Source: Rhodoferax sp.
GTDB lineage: Bacteria; Pseudomonadota; Gammaproteobacteria; Burkholderiales; Burkholderiaceae_C
DNA length: 64,000 bases
Reading direction: 5' to 3'
NCBI GenBank assembly: GCA_013791765.1
Contig: VMTC01000082.1
Location: forward strand, 1 to 64,000
Positions 23,825-33,342 of the stretch are shown piece by piece. Numbering within the stretch: position 1 is the stretch's first letter; the number at the start of each line of letters is the position of its first letter. Both the position numbers and the translations under genes were made by a program. The notes beneath the pieces are model-generated. The model worked only from the letters and a program-made list of their open reading frames with translations, did not search any database and was not told where the DNA came from.

Positions 23825-25060
23825 GTGAACGGGGTGCTCCACGGTTCGGCCAATGTCGGGCCAGCGGCGGTGCAGATAGATCCACGCGAACAGCCCCAGG
23901 CACATCATGGCCAGCGAAGCCGCTGCCAGCCACACCGCCGAATGCATCACCAGTGGCGCAATGACACCGGCGACGATGCCGTTGGCCGACGCGCCGACAA
24001 AGGCTTGCAGGCTTGACGCCATGCCGCGGCGCTGCGGGTACAAATCCAGCACCAGCAAGGTAATCACCGGCACCATCAGGGCCCAGCCAAAGGCAAAGAT
24101 GGCAATCGGGAACAGCGACCACGCCACATGCGCCTTGAACAACCCATTGGCCAGCAAATTCAGGCTGGAAATCAGAAGCATGATGAGCAAGCCGTACCTG
24201 ATTTGTAGCTTGGGCGTCAGTTTGCCCGCCATGCGGCCGCTGACCCAGGCGCCGCCCATGATGCCGCTGATGGTGAGCACGAAAAACCAGAAAAACTGCG
24301 TCGGCGCCAGACCCAAAATGTCGCCCAAAAAAGCGGGTGCCGACAATACGTACAAGAACAAACCGTTAAACGGCACCCCACTGGCCAGCGCCAGCAGCAA
24401 AAAACGCGGGTCCAGCCCGAGCTGCCAATAACCCTGCAGCAAGTTGCTGACTTTCAGCGGCTGGCGTTGCGACAGGTGCAAAGTCTCCGGCAACAGTTTG
24501 TAGTTGGCCACCCACAGCACCACGCCCACGGCAGTCAGAAACCAGAACACGCTGTGCCAGCCCAAGTGCACGAACAAGGTGCCGCCAATGATCGGCGCAA
24601 TGGCCGGTGCCACACCAAAATAGATGGTGATCTGGCTCATCACTTTTTGCGCCTGGGCGGGGGCAAACATGTCGCGCACCACGGCGCGCGCCACCACAAT
24701 GCCGGCGCCCGTGGTCAGCCCCTGCATCGCCCGAAAGAACACCAGTTGTCCAATGCTTTGCGACAAGGCGCAGCCCACGGACGCGAGCGTGAAGGCCGCC
24801 AGGCCCCACAACACCACCGGGCGGCGCCCCACGCTGTCGGACAGGGCGCCGTGAAACAGGCTCATGAAGGCAAAACCAAAGAGATACGCAGACAACGTTT
24901 GCTGCATCTGTACGGGCGTGGCACCCAGCGACTCGGCGATGCCAGAAAAAGCAGGAATGTAGGTGTCAATCGAGAACGGCCCGAGCATGCCCAGCACCGC
25001 CAGCAACACCGCCAGCGCCCAGCGCGGCGCGCGCCAGAGTTGTTGCGCGTCAGGGTTCAT
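23822..25060 (-). CDS. Bcr/CflA-family MFS drug exporter
   Basis: A 412-residue major facilitator with about 12 transmembrane helices. The N-terminus AVLAVLGMLGPFSIDTYIPA is close to the Bcr/CflA signature (LGPLSIDMYLPA), and the loop GALSDSVGRRPVVLWGL is the MFS motif A. The family exports bicyclomycin, sulfonamides and related compounds by proton antiport. The substrate cannot be told from sequence. It lies nine bases downstream of the CopD-like gene on the same strand. Confidence 0.9.
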   Translation of the reverse strand: MNPDAQQLWRAPRWALAVLLAVLGMLGPFSIDTYIPAFSGIAESLGATPVQMQQTLSAYLFGFAFMSLFHGALSDSVGRRPVVLWGLAAFTLASVGCALSQSIGQLVFFRAMQGLTTGAGIVVARAVVRDMFAPAQAQKVMSQITIYFGVAPAIAPIIGGTLFVHLGWHSVFWFLTAVGVVLWVANYKLLPETLHLSQRQPLKVSNLLQGYWQLGLDPRFLLLALASGVPFNGLFLYVLSAPAFLGDILGLAPTQFFWFFVLTISGIMGGAWVSGRMAGKLTPKLQIRYGLLIMLLISSLNLLANGLFKAHVAWSLFPIAIFAFGWALMVPVITLLVLDLYPQRRGMASSLQAFVGASANGIVAGVIAPLVMHSAVWLAAASLAMMCLGLFAWIYLHRRWPDIGRTVEHPVH

Positions 25061-25069
25061 GCGCTCATC

Positions 25070-25546
25070 TCAGAGCGACAGGCCCAAGAGTGTGACCAGC
25101 ACAATCACAACGCCAATCCCCAGATTAACCATCACCCAGGTGCGAATGCTGGCCAGTGCGGCGCCGCCCGCGGGCCAGTCGCTCGCCGTCACCGCACGCG
25201 AGAGGCGCGCATAAAGGCCAAAACGAATGTGGCCAAAAATGGCCATCATCAGCAGACCGAGCAGCGACATCACGATCCATTCCAGCGGCATGTTGAACTT
25301 GACGCCCGCTTGCGCCATTTGCCGCGCCATCCGCCCGATCATCCAGATGCCACTGCCCAGCGTCAAGGTGGCTGCGACCAGCACGGCGTTAAAGAAGCGG
25401 CCCAGCGCGTCGTGCATCAAGCGCACGCGTTGCGGGGCATCCAATTGGGTCAGGGCCGGGCGCAGAAAAAACTGGGCAAACACCATGCCACCAATCCAGA
25501 CGATGATGGACAAGAGATGAATGGTTTTGAGCGCGGTATAGAACAT
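25070..25546 (-). CDS. CopD-family membrane protein
   Basis: A 158-residue protein with four hydrophobic helices. The start FYTALKTIHLLSIIVWIGGM and the block LHDALGRFFNAVLVAATLTL (LMHDALGRFF) are typical of CopD/DUF2269-like small membrane proteins. Histidines in the first helix (IH) and in FGHIRFGL may bind copper or haem. No other copper genes are near, so the role is uncertain. It may be co-transcribed with the MFS exporter. Confidence 0.7.
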   Translation of the reverse strand: MFYTALKTIHLLSIIVWIGGMVFAQFFLRPALTQLDAPQRVRLMHDALGRFFNAVLVAATLTLGSGIWMIGRMARQMAQAGVKFNMPLEWIVMSLLGLLMMAIFGHIRFGLYARLSRAVTASDWPAGGAALASIRTWVMVNLGIGVVIVLVTLLGLSL

Positions 25547-25709
25547 GAGCGGGGGCGAATCGGTGGGATTCAGAAGGAAGACGTCGTCGATGATGCCACA
25601 GCTGCTGCATTTCGGTTGGCGGCCCAGCGGCGCGCATTGAGATCAATGGCGGCAAAAACACGCGCTTGAATTGATCGGTTTAATCAAAGCGCAGTCGGAA
25701 CGTGGAAAC

Positions 25710-25937
25710 TCAAGACGCAGCGCTGTCTTTGGCGCATCTTTTAACCATGACAATGGCATTGATCGGGCATACCGAGGCGCACTTGGCGCACCCGGTGCAG
25801 CGCGCGCCATCATGCAGCACCGAGGTTTTTTTCCAGTCATGGGTCTCGAAAACGAAGAGTCGCGGCGCACAGGCGGAAATGCACCGCCCACATCCGGAAC
25901 AACGTACGGCATCGATCTTCGGAATTTGGCTGGCCAT
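25710..25937 (-). CDS. Small 2x[4Fe-4S] ferredoxin
   Basis: A 75-residue protein with two clostridial-type cluster motifs, CSGCGRCISAC (about residue 13) and CTGCAKCASVC (about 47), each followed by Pro or a close equivalent. It is a cytoplasmic electron carrier of unknown partner. It stands alone between the CopD gene and the NadR-like gene, with about 160 bp of sequence without features on its downstream side. Confidence 0.85.
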   Translation of the reverse strand: MASQIPKIDAVRCSGCGRCISACAPRLFVFETHDWKKTSVLHDGARCTGCAKCASVCPINAIVMVKRCAKDSAAS

Positions 25938-26030
25938 CGCAAGGGTTTCATTGAATTGCGGAGTTTAGGAGCAATGCTGCTGACCCAAGCGGTTGCAAGG
26001 GTCAAAGGCGTCACCGGCAGCAACAGGGGG

Positions 26031-26603
26031 TCAACCCGGAATTGGTCGGTGCTGCAAAACAGGAACAGCACCCAAGGACTCTCTAAGCGCAAAAATCGCA
26101 TCCTGCAGTCGGCTTTCCCCCGCACCTGATACCTCTATGCTCGGGCAGCGCAGGGCCTCAAGCGCCGAACCCACGCGGGCGTGAACTGCCGCGCGCACGG
26201 ATGCGCCATCACGCAGCAGGCCATCAGGTTCCCATGGCAAATCGGGTTGCAGGAACAACGTCAAGGCATAGCGCCTGTGCCAGACCTGGGCCTGTTCAAA
26301 CAGTGATCTGTCCGCAAAATAGTAGTCACTGTAAATCGCCGTGAGCAGCGCCGGGCTGTCACAAAACACAAAGAGGCGACTGCTTTGCTCGGCCAATGCG
26401 GCCATCCGCTCTTCTTGCTCGAACTGCGCGCGCATGATCAAGGCTTGCTCACTGGCCAGGGGCGTGCGGCCGTGCAAAGCACAAAACGCACGCAGATGCT
26501 CGGGCACCCATAGTCCGCTAAAAACATCGGCCAAGGCCTGGGCCAGCGTGGATTTGCCGGTGCACTCAGCGCCGATCAGGCAAATCAGTTGCGGCTTGGC
26601 CAT
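26031..26603 (-). CDS. NadR-like P-loop ATPase/kinase
   Basis: A 190-residue protein with an N-terminal Walker A GAECTGKSTLAQAL (about residue 11), the AAA_28/NadR-kinase type. Further features are SRLFVFCDSPALLTAIYSDY and a lid-like basic segment. The related C-terminal domain of NadR phosphorylates nicotinamide riboside; this protein lacks the adenylyltransferase domain. The substrate is therefore uncertain. It is separated from ispH by a degenerate dispersed repeat. Confidence 0.65.
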   Translation of the reverse strand: MAKPQLICLIGAECTGKSTLAQALADVFSGLWVPEHLRAFCALHGRTPLASEQALIMRAQFEQEERMAALAEQSSRLFVFCDSPALLTAIYSDYYFADRSLFEQAQVWHRRYALTLFLQPDLPWEPDGLLRDGASVRAAVHARVGSALEALRCPSIEVSGAGESRLQDAIFALRESLGAVPVLQHRPIPG

Positions 26604-26642
26604 GGCATCACAGGCCCTGCGGCACCATGAAATTTAGGCAAT

Positions 26643-26697
26643 TAAATGGCCTGTATCCCTCGTCTCCCTTGGTTTCAAAGCTATGCATTAGATAGCT
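26643..26697 (+). repeat. Dispersed repeat, copy 7 (degenerate, intergenic)
   Basis: Orientation A, diverged: GGCCTGTATCCCTCGTCTCC, then CTTGGTTTCAAAGCTATG, then a second GATAGCTA. It ends at the stop codon of ispH. Left and right anchors are recognisable but the centre is not conserved. Confidence 0.5.
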
Positions 26698-27658
26698 AAC
26701 TCAAATCCTCGTTGTCGTTCAGGCGCAAACCTTTGGGCAGCGGAAACTTGACCGTCTCGGGCGTGCCCGCCATGGTGCGCACCGACACCGCGCCCAGCGC
26801 CTTGATGCGGTCAATCACCTGGCGTACCAAAATATCGGGTGCCGAGGCACCGGCGGTCAATCCGACGTGTTGGCGACCCTCGAACCACTGCGCCTGCAAC
26901 TCCTGCGGGCCATCCACCATGTGGCTCTCGGTGCCCAGCTTGCGCGCCACCTCACGTAAACGGTTGCTGTTGGAACTGGTCGGGCTACCCACCACGATCA
27001 CCACATCCACCAAGGGGCTCATCACTTTGACGGCGTCCTGCCGGTTTTGCGTGGCGTAGCAAATGTCTTGTTGCTTGGGCTCACGCACCTGCGGAAATCG
27101 CGCCTTGATGGCGGCGGCAATGTCCGCTGCGTCGTCAACACTGAGCGTGGTTTGCGTCACCACTGCCAGTCTGTCGGTCTGGGCCGGGTTGATGCCCGCC
27201 ACGTCAAGCACACTCTCCACCAGATGGATACCGCCGTCCAACTGGCCCATGGTGCCTTCTACCTCGGGGTGCCCTTTGTGGCCGATCATGATGAATTCAT
27301 AACCCTCTTTGTGCAGCTTGGCCACCTCCACATGCACCTTGGTCACCAGCGGGCAGGTAGCATCAAAGACCTGAAAGCCCCGGGCGGCGGCCTCCAGTTG
27401 TACCGCCCGGCTCACGCCGTGGGCAGAGAAAACGAGCGTAGACCCGGCAGGCACGTCATCCAGTGCTTCTATAAAAATAGCGCCCTTGGCCTTCAGGTCA
27501 TTGACAACGTAAGTGTTGTGCACAATTTCATGGCGCACATAAATAGGGGCGCCAAATTTTTGCAGCGCGCGCTCCACAATTTCGATGGCGCGGTCCACGC
27601 CGGCACAAAAACCGCGTGGTTCGGCCAGCAGGATCTCCTGAAGTGCGGTGCCTGTCAC
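26696..27658 (-). CDS. ispH: 4-hydroxy-3-methylbut-2-enyl diphosphate reductase
   Basis: A 320-residue Fe-S enzyme, last step of the MEP isoprenoid pathway (HMBPP to IPP and DMAPP). Three cluster cysteines are recognisable in AEPRGFCAGVDRAIEIVE, DATCPLVTKVH and KQQDICYATQNRQ, along with the conserved VRHEIVHNTYVV and SAHGVS. It overlaps fkpB by four bases, a common proteobacterial pair. Confidence 0.97.
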   Translation of the reverse strand: MTGTALQEILLAEPRGFCAGVDRAIEIVERALQKFGAPIYVRHEIVHNTYVVNDLKAKGAIFIEALDDVPAGSTLVFSAHGVSRAVQLEAAARGFQVFDATCPLVTKVHVEVAKLHKEGYEFIMIGHKGHPEVEGTMGQLDGGIHLVESVLDVAGINPAQTDRLAVVTQTTLSVDDAADIAAAIKARFPQVREPKQQDICYATQNRQDAVKVMSPLVDVVIVVGSPTSSNSNRLREVARKLGTESHMVDGPQELQAQWFEGRQHVGLTAGASAPDILVRQVIDRIKALGAVSVRTMAGTPETVKFPLPKGLRLNDNEDLS

Positions 27659-28119
27659 AGAATACCGATCACATGCACCTCAAAGGTCACGGCACGACCG
27701 GCCAGCGGGTGGTTGAAGTCAAACAACACCGCATCACCCTTCGCGTCACTTCTGAAGTCTTGCACCGAGCCGGCAAACTTGCCTTTGCCATCGGGTGTGG
27801 GAAAGTGCAGCACATCGCCCACCGCATACTCTTCGTCGGGCTCACCCATATCGATGAGTTCCTGGCGCGCCAGCCATTGCAGCATGGCCGGGTTGTGCGG
27901 GCCAAAGGCCGTGCCGGCGGGTAGCTCAAAAGTGCTGTGGCTGCCCTCGGGCAAGCCCAGCAAATAGGCTTCCAGCGTGGGCGAGAGCTCGCCAGTGCCC
28001 AGTGTCAGCGTGGCAGGCTTGCCATCAAAGGTGTTGATCACATCACCGACCGGACCGGCCATGCGGTAGTGCAGCGTCAGGAAGGAGCCGGGTTGAACGG
28101 TTGCGGGCGTTGAAGTCAT
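27655..28119 (-). CDS. fkpB: FKBP-type peptidyl-prolyl isomerase (SlpA/FkpB)
   Basis: A 154-residue cytoplasmic FKBP-type prolyl isomerase with an inserted IF domain, like SlyD/SlpA. Seen are VINTFDGKPATLTLGTGELS, LEAYLLGLPEGSHSTFELPA, YAVGDVLHFPTPDGKGKF and VLFDFNHPLAGRAVTFEVHV (the DFNHPLAG block is diagnostic). It lacks the His-rich tail of SlyD. It is coupled to ispH by ATGA. Confidence 0.92.
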   Translation of the reverse strand: MTSTPATVQPGSFLTLHYRMAGPVGDVINTFDGKPATLTLGTGELSPTLEAYLLGLPEGSHSTFELPAGTAFGPHNPAMLQWLARQELIDMGEPDEEYAVGDVLHFPTPDGKGKFAGSVQDFRSDAKGDAVLFDFNHPLAGRAVTFEVHVIGIL

Positions 28120-28240
28120 GTCTGAGTCCTGGTATCAAGTCGGAAAAAACCCGCGACACCTGCGCTTGAAGGGCTGCGGTGTTGGGCGAATAAGCAGCTG
28201 CGATTGTAAAAGCCTGCGCCAGGGCTGGCGCCAGCCCATA

Positions 28241-30163
28241 CTAAAGCACCCAGCATCTTGATTTGCCGGCGCGCTTGGCCTCGTACATGGCCGTATCGGC
28301 GACATTGATCAACTGGTCTGGCGACATATCCGCACCGGTCGGGTACAACGCAATCCCGATGCTTGCGCTGACCTGGACCGATGCCGCGCCAATCTGCACT
28401 GGCATGGCGATGCTCAACAGCAGCTTTTGCGCGACCGCCACGGCATCGTCACGCAGGGCGACCAGATTTTCCAACACCACGGTAAATTCATCGCCCCCCA
28501 GCCTGGCGGCTGCGTCGGTTTCACGCAAGTCGGCAGACAGTCGTCGGGCCATCTCCTGCAGCAAGCTGTCTCCGGCCTCATGCCCCCAGGTGTCATTGAC
28601 CGCTTTAAAACCATCGAGATCGATAAACAGCAAGGCAAACCCGGTGCGACTCCGATTGGAGCGGCCCATGGCCTGCGGCAGCCGTTCGAACAAGGCGCGG
28701 CGGTTGGGCAAGCCGGTCAGCGCATCCTGCCGGGACTCAATCTCGCGGACCTCTTCGCGGCGCTTGCGCGCGGTGATGTCATGCAGAAAAGCACTAAAGA
28801 CCTTTTGCCCTTGCAGGTCGAGCGCCCGAACGCGCACCTCCACCGGCAAGGTGCTGCCATCGCGGCGAACTGCCTGAAGCTCCAGCCTCTGGTTGAGCAT
28901 CGTGGATTCGCCTGAGCCCAGGTAGCGTTTCATTCCCGCACGATGTGCGGCCCGCAAGTTGGGGGGCACGATCAAATCTTCCAGGCGGCGCCCAATCGCC
29001 TCTTCAGCGCTCCAGCCAAAGGTTTCGTGGGCCTGACGGTTCCAGTCACTCACGACGCCAGTTTGGTCCATGCAGACGTATGCGTCGTTGGCGTTCTCAA
29101 TCACCGCGCTCAGTTCAGCCTCGCGTTTGACCAAGGCCTGCTGATACCTGAGCTGCTGCGCCATGCTGCGAGACAGCATGTCATTGGTCGTGCGCAGTTC
29201 ACGGGTACGCTCGTCGACGCGCTGCTCCAAATCGCGCCGCAAGGCGGCCAGCGAGGCCTCAGCCTCCTTACGGGCCTGAATGTCCTGAATGAAAGAAATA
29301 AAGTAGTCCACTCCACCCTGGGCATCGACCTTCTTGGTGACGCTGAGGTTGATCCATACCACCTCACCGGTCTTGCGCAAGTAGCGCTTTTCAAGCTGAT
29401 ATTGGCTAATTTCACCCGACACCAACTGCTGCAACAAGCTCAGATCGGACTCCAGGTCATCCGGGTGGGTGATGTCCTGAAACGTGAGCTTGGCCAATTC
29501 CTCCTGGCTGTAGCCCACAATTGTGCACAACGCTTCGTTGACGCTGGTCCACCGGCCATTGGGCGCCACGATCGCGATACCGAGCCCGGCGCGCTCGAAG
29601 ATGGATCGAAAACGTGCTTCACTCTCTTCAATCGCGGTTTGCACATGATTCACATGCTGGCGCGCCAATAGAACGGCCTCGCGCTGCTGAATCTCCTTGC
29701 TGACCAGATTGGCCAGATCAGTGAGCGTGTCCAGTTCATCCTGCATCAGAACTCGCGGCTGCGAATCGATGGCGCACAGCGTCCCGAGTGCGGTTCCACC
29801 CGTGCTCACAATCGGTACACCGGCATAGAAACGAATGCTCGGATCGCCCGTGACAAGTGGGTTATCGGTGAAACGATCATCCAGCGTCGCATCTCCGACG
29901 ACCATCAAATTTTTTTGCAAAATGGTGTGCGCGCAGAAGGCAAATTCACGCGGGGTTTCGTGCACGTTCATGCCAACCCGCGACTTGAACCATTGACGGT
30001 CCGAGTCCACCAAAGACACGAGCGCAATCGGCACGCGCAGGGTGCGTGCCACCAGCCGGGTGATGCGGTCAAAAGAGGGCTCAGCCGGCGTGTCCAACAA
30101 ATCCAGGGCATGCAGAAGAGAAACTCGCTCAGTTTCGTTGGAGGGAAGTGCTGCTGAAGCCAT
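28241..30163 (-). CDS. GAF-PAS-PAS-GGDEF diguanylate cyclase
   Basis: A 640-residue soluble signalling protein, started at the ATG at 30161-30163 (MASAALPSNETERVSLLHAL) with AAAGGCAA upstream. Residues about 20-160 form a GAF domain (VSLVDSDRQWFKSRVGMN, FCAHTILQ). PAS domains follow near 190-300 and 385-490, separated by a coiled coil. The C-terminal GGDEF has the intact RLGGDEFTVVLE and an RxxD inhibitory site (RETD) five residues before. It should make cyclic-di-GMP. No transmembrane segment is seen. The next gene upstream is another cyclic-di-GMP enzyme 68 bases away on the same strand. Confidence 0.9.
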   Translation of the reverse strand: MASAALPSNETERVSLLHALDLLDTPAEPSFDRITRLVARTLRVPIALVSLVDSDRQWFKSRVGMNVHETPREFAFCAHTILQKNLMVVGDATLDDRFTDNPLVTGDPSIRFYAGVPIVSTGGTALGTLCAIDSQPRVLMQDELDTLTDLANLVSKEIQQREAVLLARQHVNHVQTAIEESEARFRSIFERAGLGIAIVAPNGRWTSVNEALCTIVGYSQEELAKLTFQDITHPDDLESDLSLLQQLVSGEISQYQLEKRYLRKTGEVVWINLSVTKKVDAQGGVDYFISFIQDIQARKEAEASLAALRRDLEQRVDERTRELRTTNDMLSRSMAQQLRYQQALVKREAELSAVIENANDAYVCMDQTGVVSDWNRQAHETFGWSAEEAIGRRLEDLIVPPNLRAAHRAGMKRYLGSGESTMLNQRLELQAVRRDGSTLPVEVRVRALDLQGQKVFSAFLHDITARKRREEVREIESRQDALTGLPNRRALFERLPQAMGRSNRSRTGFALLFIDLDGFKAVNDTWGHEAGDSLLQEMARRLSADLRETDAAARLGGDEFTVVLENLVALRDDAVAVAQKLLLSIAMPVQIGAASVQVSASIGIALYPTGADMSPDQLINVADTAMYEAKRAGKSRCWVL

Positions 30164-30231
30164 GAGTTGCCTTTGGAATATATTCAGAATTTCAAGTGAC
30201 CTGGGCTTACTTGGTGCACGGCACGGGTCAT

Positions 30232-33200
30232 TCAGACGCCTGCCGACGCATTCAGGCCCGCTGCGCAAAGCTGCTCAAACTCTTCGAGCGGCACCGGGCG
30301 GCTGAAGAAATAGCCCTGATAGGCCGGGCACCCGGCCTGGGCCAGAAAGTCGCGTTGTGCTGAGGTTTCCACGCCTTCTGCGATGACACTCAGCGCCAGG
30401 CTCTGGGCCAGCGCAATGATGGTCTTGGCAATGGCAGCGTCATTGGGATCGGTGAGAACGTCACGCACAAAGGATTTGTCAATCTTGAGCTGGTCCAGCG
30501 GCAGGCGCTTGAGGTAAGACAGCGAGGAAAAGCCGGTGCCAAAGTCGTCCAGCGAGAAGCCCACGCCTTGGGCTTTTAAGGCCACCATTTTCTCGATGAC
30601 ATCTTCCACATTCGACACCAGCAGGCTTTCAGTGAGCTCCAGCTTGAGGCGCTGCGGGTTGGCCCCGGTGCTAGCGAGCACCGCCAGCACCTGGGCCACA
30701 AAGTCAGGCTGGCGGAACTGCTGAGCGCTGACGTTCACCGCCACCGTGAGGTCGGCGGTCTCGGGCCGCGCCGCCCAGACAGTCAACTGGGCACACGCGG
30801 TTTGCAGTACCCAGTGACCCAAAGGCAAAATCAAACCGGTTTCTTCGGCCGCAGGAATAAAGTCATCGGGCCACACCATGCCGCGCTGGGGATGCTGCCA
30901 ACGCACCAGGACCTCCGCCCCGGTCAATCGGTAATCCCCCGCGACCTGGGCTTGGTAATGGAGCACGAACTGATGTTCCTCCAGGGCCTGGCGCAGGTCG
31001 CGCTCCAGCGCGGCACGCGCCAGCATGACGGATTCCATGGCCGGATCAAAGAAGCGCACCGTATTGCGGCTGGCTGCCTTGGCCCGGTACATCGCGAGGT
31101 CAGCCTGCTTCATCAACTCCTCGATCGCGACGCTCTGCCCATTGAACAGCGTGACCCCAATGCTCGGGGTGCTGCGGTAGGCGACACTGCCCAGCGGGTA
31201 GGTCTTATTGAGAGCGCCAAGAATCTTGTCTGCGACGTTCTCGGCACTGGCCGCGGCTTCTGCCGCCACGGTGCCCAGACCCGCCAGCTTGACCACGAAT
31301 TCATCGCCGCCGAGCCGGGCGACGGTGTCGCCGTCCCGGACACAGGCGCTCAGACGCTGCGCCACCTGCTTGAGCAAGACGTCCCCCATGTCATGGCCGA
31401 GCGTGTCATTGAGCATCTTGAAATTGTCGAGGTCGATGAACATCAGCGCGCCGAAACTGCCGTCACGGGAACTGGCGGCCATGGTCTGGCCAACTCGATC
31501 GAGCAAGAGCGTGCGATTGGGCAGTCCCGTGAGTTGGTCAAAAAAAGCCAACTCCTTGATCCTTTCCTCTGCGTTCTTGCGATCAGAAATATCATGATGC
31601 GCGGCGATGTAATGGGTCACGGTGCCGTCCGGGTCCTTCACCACCGAGATGCTGAGCAACTGCGGATAGACCTCGCCACTCTTGCGCCGGTTCCAAACTT
31701 CGCCCTGCCAGCCGCCGGTGCGGCGGATTTCTTCCCACATGGCACGGTAAAAGTCCTCGCCGTGGCGGCCAGATTGGATCAGCCGCGGTGTCTGGCCCAC
31801 AAGTTCTTCGGCCGAGTAGCCCGTGATTTCGGTGAACGCCTTGTTGACCCGCAGGATCACGCTGTGGGCATCGGTCATCATCAGCCCTTCGAGCGAGTCG
31901 AAGGCGACCGCGGCGATGCGCAGTTCGGCCTCGGCCTGCTTGCGGTCGGTGACGTCGCGTCCGCTGGTGCGAAAGCCGGTGAAGACGCCTTTGGCGTCTT
32001 TGATCGGAACCCAGGACACGGACAACCAGAACACGGAGCCATCCTTGCGTACACACCGGAATTCCAGGTCATCGCCACGCAAACCCTGCAGCCCCTTCTG
32101 CAACTCGGGTGCAACCCGCGGCAGGTCTTCAGGATGAACCAGCGTGCCAGCGAAGTCGGGCATGGCCAGGCACTCCTGCACGGTATAGCCGCTGTAGTCC
32201 TTGACCGAGGGGTTGATCCAGCGTGGCCGGCCGTCCAGGCCCCACCAGACTTCCAGATTGACGGTGCAGTCGGCGATGGCTCGGAATTTTTCCTCGCTCT
32301 CGCGCAGTTCCTGTGTCATGCTGGCAGCAAGACGGATGGCACGCTCGCGCCCGGTTGCCATGAGCCAGGCAAGCAGGGCCAGCAACAAGCTCAGGCCGGT
32401 GCCGGTGACGGCGATCAGCGACTGAGCGCTGCTGCCGACTTGGTCCTTGAATACATCCTTGGCGCTCATGGAAAGCAGCCAGGTGCGCCCAGCGACGACC
32501 AGGTACTCATCGGCCGCCATGGCGGCGCGACGCGCATCGGGCATTGCACCCGAGGACGAATAGAGCAGCGCGTTCGCTGCGGGTTCGACGCCATCGTAAA
32601 TGGCGACGGCGAGGCCGGGCGGCTGTTCGCCATACAGACTGGCCATCAGGTCGTTCATGCGGAACGAGGCATAGACCCAGCCGCTCAGGTGGGCCTGGCG
32701 CAGCGCCACGCTGTCGTGCGGCTGACCGCGGGTGTAAACCGGCAGAAACATGATGAAGCCGGGCTGTGCATCTGCCTGCCTGTCCACGCCCAGGCGGACC
32801 TTGGCCGTTATCGCCACCCTGCCAGAGTCCCGGGCCTTCTGCATCGCCAGTCGCCGCACCGGCTCTGACCAGGGGTCAAAGCCAGGTGGGATCAGGTTGT
32901 TGCCCACGTAGGGTTCGCGCTGGATGATCGGGGCGTAATTGTCGCGCTCACCCAAGGGGGCAATGCTGTAGTCAGCGAAGCCGTGCCGGCGCATGGCGGC
33001 CACGTGGGCGTCTTTGCCTGCCGCTGGCACCCACTCAGCGAGGCCGACGGCCTGGATGCCGGAAAAGTTGGCGTCGAGTCGCAGCGCGCTGACGTAGTCG
33101 CGGAACTTGTCGCGGTCAGCGACATCGGTGGTGGCGAGCAGGCCTTGCACGCCCCGCAACATCTGCTCGTAGCTGGCGATGCGTTGCTCGACACGGCTGA

Positions 33201-33342
33201 CAGCCTCGCGCAGCGCAAAGTCGAACTGGGAGCGCACCTGATTGAGGGAGACTTGCCGCTCGTGACTCCATAGCAGCCAGGTCACGCCAAGCGAGGCAAG
33301 CAGGATGAGCAGGGGTAAGCGGCTCAGGCGGGCCCAGCTCAT
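30232..33342 (-). CDS. CHASE-PAS-PAS-GGDEF-EAL membrane protein
   Basis: A 1036-residue dual-domain protein. A transmembrane helix at about 8-25 is followed by a periplasmic CHASE domain (about 65-240), a second helix near 305-325 (LIAVTGTGLSLLLALLAWLM), and two PAS domains (about 340-590). GGDEF carries RLGGDEFVVKL with an RxxD site (RDGD). The EAL domain has AEVLVRW in place of EALLRW and DDFGTGFSSLSYLKRLPLDQ, both compatible with phosphodiesterase activity. Its start overlaps the upstream binding-protein gene by four bases, which suggests that gene supplies the ligand signal. Confidence 0.92.
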   Translation of the reverse strand: MSWARLSRLPLLILLASLGVTWLLWSHERQVSLNQVRSQFDFALREAVSRVEQRIASYEQMLRGVQGLLATTDVADRDKFRDYVSALRLDANFSGIQAVGLAEWVPAAGKDAHVAAMRRHGFADYSIAPLGERDNYAPIIQREPYVGNNLIPPGFDPWSEPVRRLAMQKARDSGRVAITAKVRLGVDRQADAQPGFIMFLPVYTRGQPHDSVALRQAHLSGWVYASFRMNDLMASLYGEQPPGLAVAIYDGVEPAANALLYSSSGAMPDARRAAMAADEYLVVAGRTWLLSMSAKDVFKDQVGSSAQSLIAVTGTGLSLLLALLAWLMATGRERAIRLAASMTQELRESEEKFRAIADCTVNLEVWWGLDGRPRWINPSVKDYSGYTVQECLAMPDFAGTLVHPEDLPRVAPELQKGLQGLRGDDLEFRCVRKDGSVFWLSVSWVPIKDAKGVFTGFRTSGRDVTDRKQAEAELRIAAVAFDSLEGLMMTDAHSVILRVNKAFTEITGYSAEELVGQTPRLIQSGRHGEDFYRAMWEEIRRTGGWQGEVWNRRKSGEVYPQLLSISVVKDPDGTVTHYIAAHHDISDRKNAEERIKELAFFDQLTGLPNRTLLLDRVGQTMAASSRDGSFGALMFIDLDNFKMLNDTLGHDMGDVLLKQVAQRLSACVRDGDTVARLGGDEFVVKLAGLGTVAAEAAASAENVADKILGALNKTYPLGSVAYRSTPSIGVTLFNGQSVAIEELMKQADLAMYRAKAASRNTVRFFDPAMESVMLARAALERDLRQALEEHQFVLHYQAQVAGDYRLTGAEVLVRWQHPQRGMVWPDDFIPAAEETGLILPLGHWVLQTACAQLTVWAARPETADLTVAVNVSAQQFRQPDFVAQVLAVLASTGANPQRLKLELTESLLVSNVEDVIEKMVALKAQGVGFSLDDFGTGFSSLSYLKRLPLDQLKIDKSFVRDVLTDPNDAAIAKTIIALAQSLALSVIAEGVETSAQRDFLAQAGCPAYQGYFFSRPVPLEEFEQLCAAGLNASAGV

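Noticed and set aside
24467-25669. A 400-codon plus-strand open frame rich in His, Gln and Arg.
   Set aside because: It is antisense to the MFS and CopD genes and has shadow-type composition.
30802-32868. A 688-codon plus-strand open frame.
   Set aside because: It is antisense to the CHASE-GGDEF-EAL gene, whose domains are unmistakable.
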